A DNA stretch of 64,000 nucleotides from Turbatrix aceti. Its lineage: Eukaryota > Nematoda > Chromadorea > Rhabditida > Panagrolaimidae. The stretch lies in contig OZ017768.1 of NCBI GenBank assembly GCA_963969345.1, positions 4,550,718 to 4,614,717 on the forward strand. Reading direction: 5' to 3'. Shown one piece after another: positions 59,001 to 64,000 of the stretch. The notes below the pieces were generated by a model, which was given only the letters and a program-made list of their open reading frames with translations, was not told where the DNA came from and did no database searches. The position numbers were made by a program, and so were the translations under genes. Positions within the stretch are counted from its first letter, which is position 1; every line of letters begins with the position of its first letter.

Positions 59001-61643
59001 GCTCCCTTCCTCCTCTCCCACGGACTGGACGCACGGGCACACGCAGCACACGCGAGAGAGACGTGTGTTGTCTCGAGCCAGTAACTATCTAGTCAGCGAG
59101 TGCCGTCCACGTCCAAGCCAGCGGCGTTGCGTTGTTGTTTGTGTTTTGCGTCAGTTCACTTCGAACCCATTTTGAACGGTAGAACGTTCTCTGATTAATC
59201 GATGGCGACAGCGATCACGCTAGAATCCCTCCGAAAAGACAGTCTCGTCCTTCTCGGTCAGACAGGTTTCTTCCTGTCCACGTAAGTTTTTGCTCGGATC
59301 GACTCAAGTGTTCCTTCCCCGGTTTTTTCGAACTCTTCTTTGAATTCCGAATCAAATATTTCGGACCCTCTTTCTCTGATTTTTTAAAAACAATGAAGAC
59401 ACTTGACGAAACCTGAATAACGGTCTAGAGAGCGGGGATTAGCGTTAATGTATACGGGGAATCAGGGAAATGGCAGGCCGTAAATAATCGCGCTAACATA
59501 AAAAACAAACGCCTGACTACTGACTGCGGCTAATTCGAGTGCTCGAGCGGCGCGTCACATGTTTGTTACCACTATACAACTAACAAATAACTGGCCACCA
59601 GTCATTTGAACACGCTAATAAAGTACACAAGCCAGCGACGTTAATTATAAATGCAAAAACACCGAGTTTACGAGCTTGTTAGGCCTCTGTTTACCATTTT
59701 ACATAGAGGGCAGCGCTGCACTGATAACGGGAGAGATGAGATCACTGATGTTTCTTTTCGTACAGAAGCTTCTTGGCACAACAACGATAGTTTGCGCTGC
59801 ACTTTTTTCTCGCCCGGGGACAAATACAGACACGCAATTCAATGTTTTCCTCGCTCAAATAAATGAACAAATACAATAAAAAAATAAATCCGGCCCCGAG
59901 CAAAGTTTGTTGCTGGGTGACTGACCAAAAACGGACCCGATCTTCCGGAAATACGATAACAAGCGTGGCAAAAAGCACGGAGGCATCACGAATTCGTGAA
60001 TGTCCACCGATCACAAAAATTCCATTCCACATTCGTTCTGGGGAATGGAAACCCTATTTGGAATTCGCATTAGCATTCAGCGTTGTTATTCTCTCTGCCA
60101 GGTCTACCATGAGATCCGATGGTGTGTGACAGTCCCGATCGTCACCGTCACCAGAATGCTCTGTTCCAGCCTGGGTCGTCGTTGTCATTGTCGTCGTCGT
60201 TGCGTGGCTGGGGCTATTTTTGCGATATTCTCGCCTCTAATCGCTGCCACGCGTGGACTCGTTTTGTTCTCTGACGCCTTGCCTTCTCGGTTAGCCAGTC
60301 GCATGCTTTCCTCTCCCCTCCCCCTTTTTTCTTTCGGTAGTGCTAGGGACGGTAGTGGTGGTGCGCATGTGTCCGACGTACACGTTGATAAATACATAGA
60401 AATACATTTATTTCCTCGCCTTGTCTACCGATCGGTTACTACTATAATACTTCTTTCTCTCCCGTTAACCACACCCGAACTCACAACCCACAACCTGCGA
60501 TTGTTGTTACACAACCAAAATTCTAAATATTATTTGTCTCTGATTCTGAATCTGTCATCATGATGTACCTGTCTCCGTGCCAGAGAGAGCAACTGCTCTC
60601 GAGACGCCGCCACAGCCTGGCGGTGCCCCCTCCCCGTCCAGAGGCTGGGTGCTCTGAATCCTCTCCCCTGCTAAAACGCCATCGACGTTCCCTTGGTTTC
60701 AGCTCATCCGGAGGCGGCGCTGGAAGTTCTCAGATCGTTGCTATCGACTCCAAAATTGAACAGGCGATGGTAAGTTCACTTTTTTAAATTTATTTTAATT
60801 TTTTGGGGGTCTCAGGGATCCAAAAGCCACCCAGATTCGGTAAACATGACAAAGATCAATTTTTTTTGACTCATAAAAACGTGGTCAGTTATCAAGTTTC
60901 CTCGAGTCTTGTTTGTCTCAAAGCACGATCACGACTCAATCGAGGTGATAAGGAAGAAAAGCACGCTCGAGGCGTAAACACCGGCAAACCCGAGACCGGT
61001 CGCGACGATCTCGGGTCTGTTTCCTGAAGCTCACAGAGCCCAAAGAGGTTCTTTGATTCTTCTACCCCGTCGAGCTAGACTAAAATACCGACAACCCGGT
61101 GCTACCAAAAATAGAAACTGACTGACTGTTTTTTTGTGCTAGGTCGCGCACCTGAAATCTCCATGCACCTGCGCAACACCTGAAAACGTGACGCAGTCGA
61201 CAGAAAAAATTCTTTCATAAACTTTTTGAAGGCCATAAAAAGTAGCGTCGATCAAAACTTTTTGTTCTGATCGCTGAATGGCGGGTTTTACGCGATTGAT
61301 CGGGGATTGAACGAACTTCCAAAAAAGCAGTTGTTGTGTTTGTTGCTTGGAGCAACAAAGAACAGGGCAAACATGCATTTTCACACGTTATGCATTCATG
61401 TTTCAGGATCTCGTAAAAACTCACCTCATGCTGGCCGTGCGGGAAGAGGTCGAACACCTGCGCAAGAAAATTGTCGAACTCGAATCATCAATTGTGCAGC
61501 TTGAAGCTGAAAATTCGATTCTCCGCGAACATGTGTCTCCCGAAGTTCTGCAAAACCTGGCATCGGGTAACCTCGCTTCCCTGACTCCTCCTCGGGCCAC
61601 GTCGTCGCCTACCTCATCTCCCAAAGTCGTCGCCGCACAGTAA
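53073..61643 (+). CDS. TSC22/bunched-type leucine-zipper protein, long isoform
   Basis: Seven exons (53073-53328, 55914-56359, 56932-57013, 57065-57106, 57182-57221, 60703-60769, 61407-61643) give 389 residues. Exon 1 has RRLASSTEGRFTIID, like TSC-box 1. Exon 2 has five near-repeats of QPVSKPSEA then YKRGRWNCHDSYD, the RGRWxC element of long TSC22D/BunA proteins. The last two exons hold the TSC box IDSKIEQAMDLVKTHLMLAV then REEVEHLRKKIVELE and a leucine zipper to about residue 355. Long forms bind partners such as NRBP/MADM (family knowledge) and act in growth and osmotic signalling. The internal acceptor GGTTTCAG at 60702 lies inside the short isoform's first exon and fits in phase. Confidence 0.85.
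56035..56170 (+). repeat. Tandem coding repeat QPVSKPSEA in TSC22 exon 2
   Basis: Five imperfect units of CAGCCTGTCAGCAAGCCATC with GGAAGCCGCT spacers, in frame. Suggests slippage or recent expansion in a disordered linker. Confidence 0.8.
59202..61643 (+). CDS. TSC22 intermediate isoform with its own first exon
   Basis: Exon 59202-59281 starts ATG and reads MATAITLESLRKDSLVLLGQ, ends at GTAAGT in phase 2, and joins the acceptor at 60702 in phase, then 61407-61643, giving 127 residues. The preceding 150 bp is CA/CG-rich and unlike the AT-rich spacers, as expected of a promoter. It would make a TSC-box and zipper protein without the long N-terminus. Inferred from phase and splice signals; no transcript evidence. 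Confidence 0.6.
60560..61643 (+). CDS. TSC22 short isoform
   Basis: Exons 60560-60769 and 61407-61643 give 148 residues, the size of short TSC22D proteins. The first exon reads MMYLSPCQREQLLSRRRHSL, then SSSGGGAGSSQIVAIDSKIEQAM at its end (residues about 48-70), which continues into the DLVKTH TSC box. The 36-residue zipper has Leu/Ile at heptad spacing (LRKKIVELESSIVQLEAENS). It binds DNA weakly or partners with other TSC22 proteins in the nucleus and cytosol. An ATG at 60563 is an equal alternative. Confidence 0.8.
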
Positions 61644-62126
61644 CAGACGCGGACGGACTGTTCTCACAAATGCCGAGAGCGTATTTTGTGTATTTACTAC
61701 GTATTGCAGTACTTGTATGCATCCAAGCAAATCCATTTTGTCCATAGTATACATACTTGCTCGATAAACGTCTTGATGCATTTTTTGGTGCAGGGGTGGG
61801 TAAAAATGGGTGGTGGTTCCAGCGTTCGAATTTGGGCGAGTTTTCGAGTCACTCGAAAACTCAAAATGAGCATCAAAAAAAATACACGAAACAAAAAAAA
61901 ACGGATTCACAAAATGCGCACGCAAATGTGTGCATCCAAGCTTATTTTAAATTGATTTTACTGTTTTTGTAAAAAAAATACGTCATTTAATGTTAAAAAA
62001 ACTATTTTTTTATTCAATGGGGCGGGTGCCTAAATTATCGGTTTCCTGATATAACTTCGAAATTTATTGGATGGTTTTATATGTATATTTACAGCAAGAT
62101 AGACGGCAAGATTATCCGTGATTGTG
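61644..62126. other. TSC22 3' UTR and spacer
   Basis: AT-rich with no coding content. Includes TTTTTTATTCAATGG near 62010. No clear gene. Confidence 0.35.
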
Positions 62127-62397
62127 CTAAACAGGACTTTTAGGGTCGTTGTTGATAAGAACTATGAACACGACAATAATCGCGATGACGAGCAGCAAGA
62201 ATATCACGCACACGACTCCGAACCTGATCCGCATCATCTTGACACTCTTTCGCATCTCTTCGAGCACCTGTTGTTGAACTGCTAAAACGCATACATAACA
62301 TGAGTTTGCATACAGGAAAAACATGCACGTGAACTTACTAGGCAATGGCCGGTCCTGTGGCCGAATCGTACGTAGGAGGCATTCCAAGAGAATCCAT
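62127..62397 (-). pseudogene. Membrane protein paralogue with a broken frame
   Basis: Exons 62339-62397 and 62127-62281 match the neighbouring gene: MDSLGMPPTYDSATGP and VQQQVLEEMRKSVKMMRIRF followed by one helix (GVVCVIFLLLVIAIIVVFIV). The donor leaves phase 2 but the second exon needs phase 1, so the homologous frame cannot be kept. A start 10 bases downstream (MECLLRTIRPQ) would restore the membrane frame but lose the PPTY segment. The linker present in the paralogue (about 50 codons) is missing. Either a pseudogene or a short 67-residue membrane protein. Confidence 0.55.
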
Positions 62398-62763
62398 GTT
62401 GAATGTTGTTGATAGTTGAAAGTTTGGTTGACTGAGAGTTTAGAAGTGCATATTTACACAATACGTCATTTCAAATATTTTCGTTTAATAAGATCAGAAT
62501 CATCAAAATTTTGTTTTGCGCATTAAAAAACTCATTTCAAAAATTGTTAAATTTTTTTTATTGTTATGTCATCCGAGCTTATTTTAAATTGATTTTACTA
62601 CTTTTGTAAAAAATACTTTAATTCATGTTCAAAAATATTTTTTTTACCATAGGATCTAAATTTTTGGTTCCCTGACATGAATACCTCAACTTGCACATCA
62701 AAATTTATTAAACAATTTCACATATTTACAGCAAGATTTACAGCAAGTTTATTTGTAGTTGTG

Positions 62764-63190
62764 CTAAAAAGGACTTTTAGTTTTTTGGCTGTTGACCACG
62801 ACTATGGGCACGACTATCATCGCGACGACGCCCACCAAAAAGATCATGCCCATGACTATGAACATGACATAGACCATCTTACGATTCTTTCGCATCTCTC
62901 CGAGCACCTGTTGTTGAACTTCTAAAAAACATGCAACGATAAAAAAATACAGGCTGATTGAGCGTTTACTTACCGGGATCCTCGACGGTCATAACGGTAG
63001 ACGTTCCGTGCGCGCCGTGCATGCCGTTATTGCAGTGATTGCCGAAGGTGAGCGTCATCGGCGCGGTCCTCGGTGCGGGAGGCGCGGTAGGTCTGGCAGG
63101 GCTTTGTTTGGTAGGATCCTGCAGATCGACATTGGCAAAACCAGGATCGGTCGCTGATTCGTAGGTAGGAGGCATTCCAAGAGAAGACAT
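62764..63190 (-). CDS. Small tail-anchored-like membrane protein with PPxY motif
   Basis: Exons 62974-63190 and 62764-62921 give 124 residues. The N-terminus is MSSLGMPPTYES, with a PPTY (PPxY) site that can bind WW domains. A proline-rich linker (PARPTAPPAPRTAP) and a His/Gly/Asn stretch (NHCNNGMHGAHG) follow, then a charged segment VQQQVLGEMRKNRK and one helix (VYVMFIVMGMIFLVGVVAMI). A short tail ends SQKTKSPF. The layout suits a cytosolic domain with a C-terminal anchor. No family recognised; it is a tandem duplicate of the gene to its left. Confidence 0.7.
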
Positions 63191-63511
63191 GTTGAAAGTT
63201 ATTGAAAGTTAGAAAGTTGGCTGACTGAGAGAAGTCTGAGGAGCGTTAACCGCTAGCCCGACCTTTATGTACATTGCGGAGGAACAGACGTCACTGCTGA
63301 TAGCAGGTGACGTGTGTCTGATGCTCAGGATGTGTGATAAGGTTCTTGCCCCACGCGCACCTTCACCCTTGTTTAGGAGTGTATACACGTCATTTCAAAT
63401 ATTGTCTTTTAAGATCAGAATCACAAAAATTTAGTTTAACGCAACAAAAAAAAATTATTCAAAATTTTATAAATTTTTAAAATCTTCCTAAACCATACTT
63501 TTTATTACACT
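63191..63511. other. Spacer
   Basis: 321 bp between the PPxY gene and the glycosyltransferase stop. CTTTTTATTACAC (complement GTGTAATAAAAAG) at about 63498 is a probable poly(A) signal of the glycosyltransferase. Confidence 0.4.
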
Positions 63512-64000
63512 TCACTCTCGACACGAAAAATTCTTCAGCAAAAACCCCGGTTTCTGTCGTTCTCTTTGATACCTGATATTCGGTAGATTTTCGTACGTTG
63601 TCAGATTGAGGGTCACCTGGTCACGCTGCCTCGCCCTGAGCTTTTCGTACCAGCAAACAATAGCCCCCCAGTCAAAGTCAGGCAAAAACTTGTTCGCAAA
63701 GAGATACGGTTGCCGTTCGAGGCCGGGGACGTCTTCGGCGCCAAATATGCAAATTTGATGTCTGATGTATCCTGTCGCACAACTTATTGTTTTCCAATTG
63801 CTGTAGCGTGTCCGGTACGGCATATCGATTCCTTTGTCGAGGCAGGTGTGGGTGAATCCTCCCGGCAGGTTGAGGGCATCCGTCACCTGGAGTGTGGGAA
63901 AGAGTATCTCATCGATACCGTATTTGTCATTGTTTAGTTGATCGAGGAGAATTGTAAGGTCCAGTTCGTGGATTAGCATGTCCACTGCCGCGCGGGATAA
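63512..64000 (-). CDS. Core-2/I-branching beta-1,6-GlcNAc-transferase, 3' part
   Basis: The open frame runs off the right edge, so only about the last 160 residues are seen. It contains YGIDEILFPTLQVTDALNLP, GGFTHTCLDK, TRYSNWKTISCATGYIRHQI, CIFGAEDVPGLERQPYLFAN and KFLPDFDWGAIVCWYEKLRA. These match the C-terminal half of Golgi GCNT/GLY-type branching enzymes, where the acidic residue near DEI(L/F) is the likely base and the Cys set forms disulfides. The enzyme would branch O-glycans or related glycans. The N-terminal anchor is outside the window. Confidence 0.85.
   Translation of the reverse strand, partial: LSRAAVDMLIHELDLTILLDQLNNDKYGIDEILFPTLQVTDALNLPGGFTHTCLDKGIDMPYRTRYSNWKTISCATGYIRHQICIFGAEDVPGLERQPYLFANKFLPDFDWGAIVCWYEKLRARQRDQVTLNLTTYENLPNIRYQRERQKPGFLLKNFSCRE

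Noticed and set aside
1..64000. CRISPR arrays, bacterial operons, prophage or integrated viral genes
   Set aside because: Spliced eukaryotic genes throughout; no spacer-repeat array and no viral or transposase-like protein recognised.

Overview
The window looks like nematode nuclear DNA. Three signs support this. (1) A tandem family of serpentine receptors resembles the nematode Srg/Srv chemoreceptors. (2) A secreted protein carries two cysteine modules of the nematode DB type. (3) Nearly every intron I could place is 45-60 nt long and ends in TTTTCAG or TTTTAG. The species cannot be read from the sequence. Gene models were built by hand: exons were joined only where GT(GC)/AG sites agreed in phase, and every complete model sums to a multiple of three. 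Boundaries may be off by a base or two.

Left part (1-18.4 kb): a minus-strand run of RPL30, uridine kinase, Erv1/ALR sulfhydryl oxidase and an eIF2-alpha-kinase-like gene that leaves the window on the left. Gaps of about 0.2-0.7 kb between them suggest a nematode operon. Head to head with RPL30 lies the nucleolar GTPase GNL3/nucleostemin. Then come a secreted cysteine-rich protein, a small single-pass membrane protein, a C2H2 zinc-finger gene, a tetraspanin, COX5A, the proteasome chaperone gankyrin and an HDDC2-like nucleotidase.

Middle (18.4-40.6 kb): three tandem 346-codon receptor genes with related upstream DNA; the splicing factor SYF1/XAB2 opposite an RNase P RPP21 subunit; a divergent proteasome alpha subunit; PP1 inhibitor-2; a NRF-6-type acyltransferase; and an M13 neprilysin that appears secreted.

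Right part (40.6-64 kb): a nine-exon SLC4 bicarbonate transporter, the DB-domain protein, a TSC22/bunched gene of about 8.6 kb with at least three plausible alternative first exons, a pair of PPxY single-pass membrane proteins (one with a broken frame), and the 3' part of a core-2/I-branching glycosyltransferase.

Two dispersed repeat families cross the region. One is a near-palindromic foldback element of about 0.6 kb (four copies, two of them in introns). The other is an AT-rich repeat studded with TTCGCGAA palindromes (five places). The GPCR array, the foldback element, the multi-promoter TSC22 locus and the divergent proteasome paralogue deserve most follow-up. I found no clear evidence of a wholly new system.
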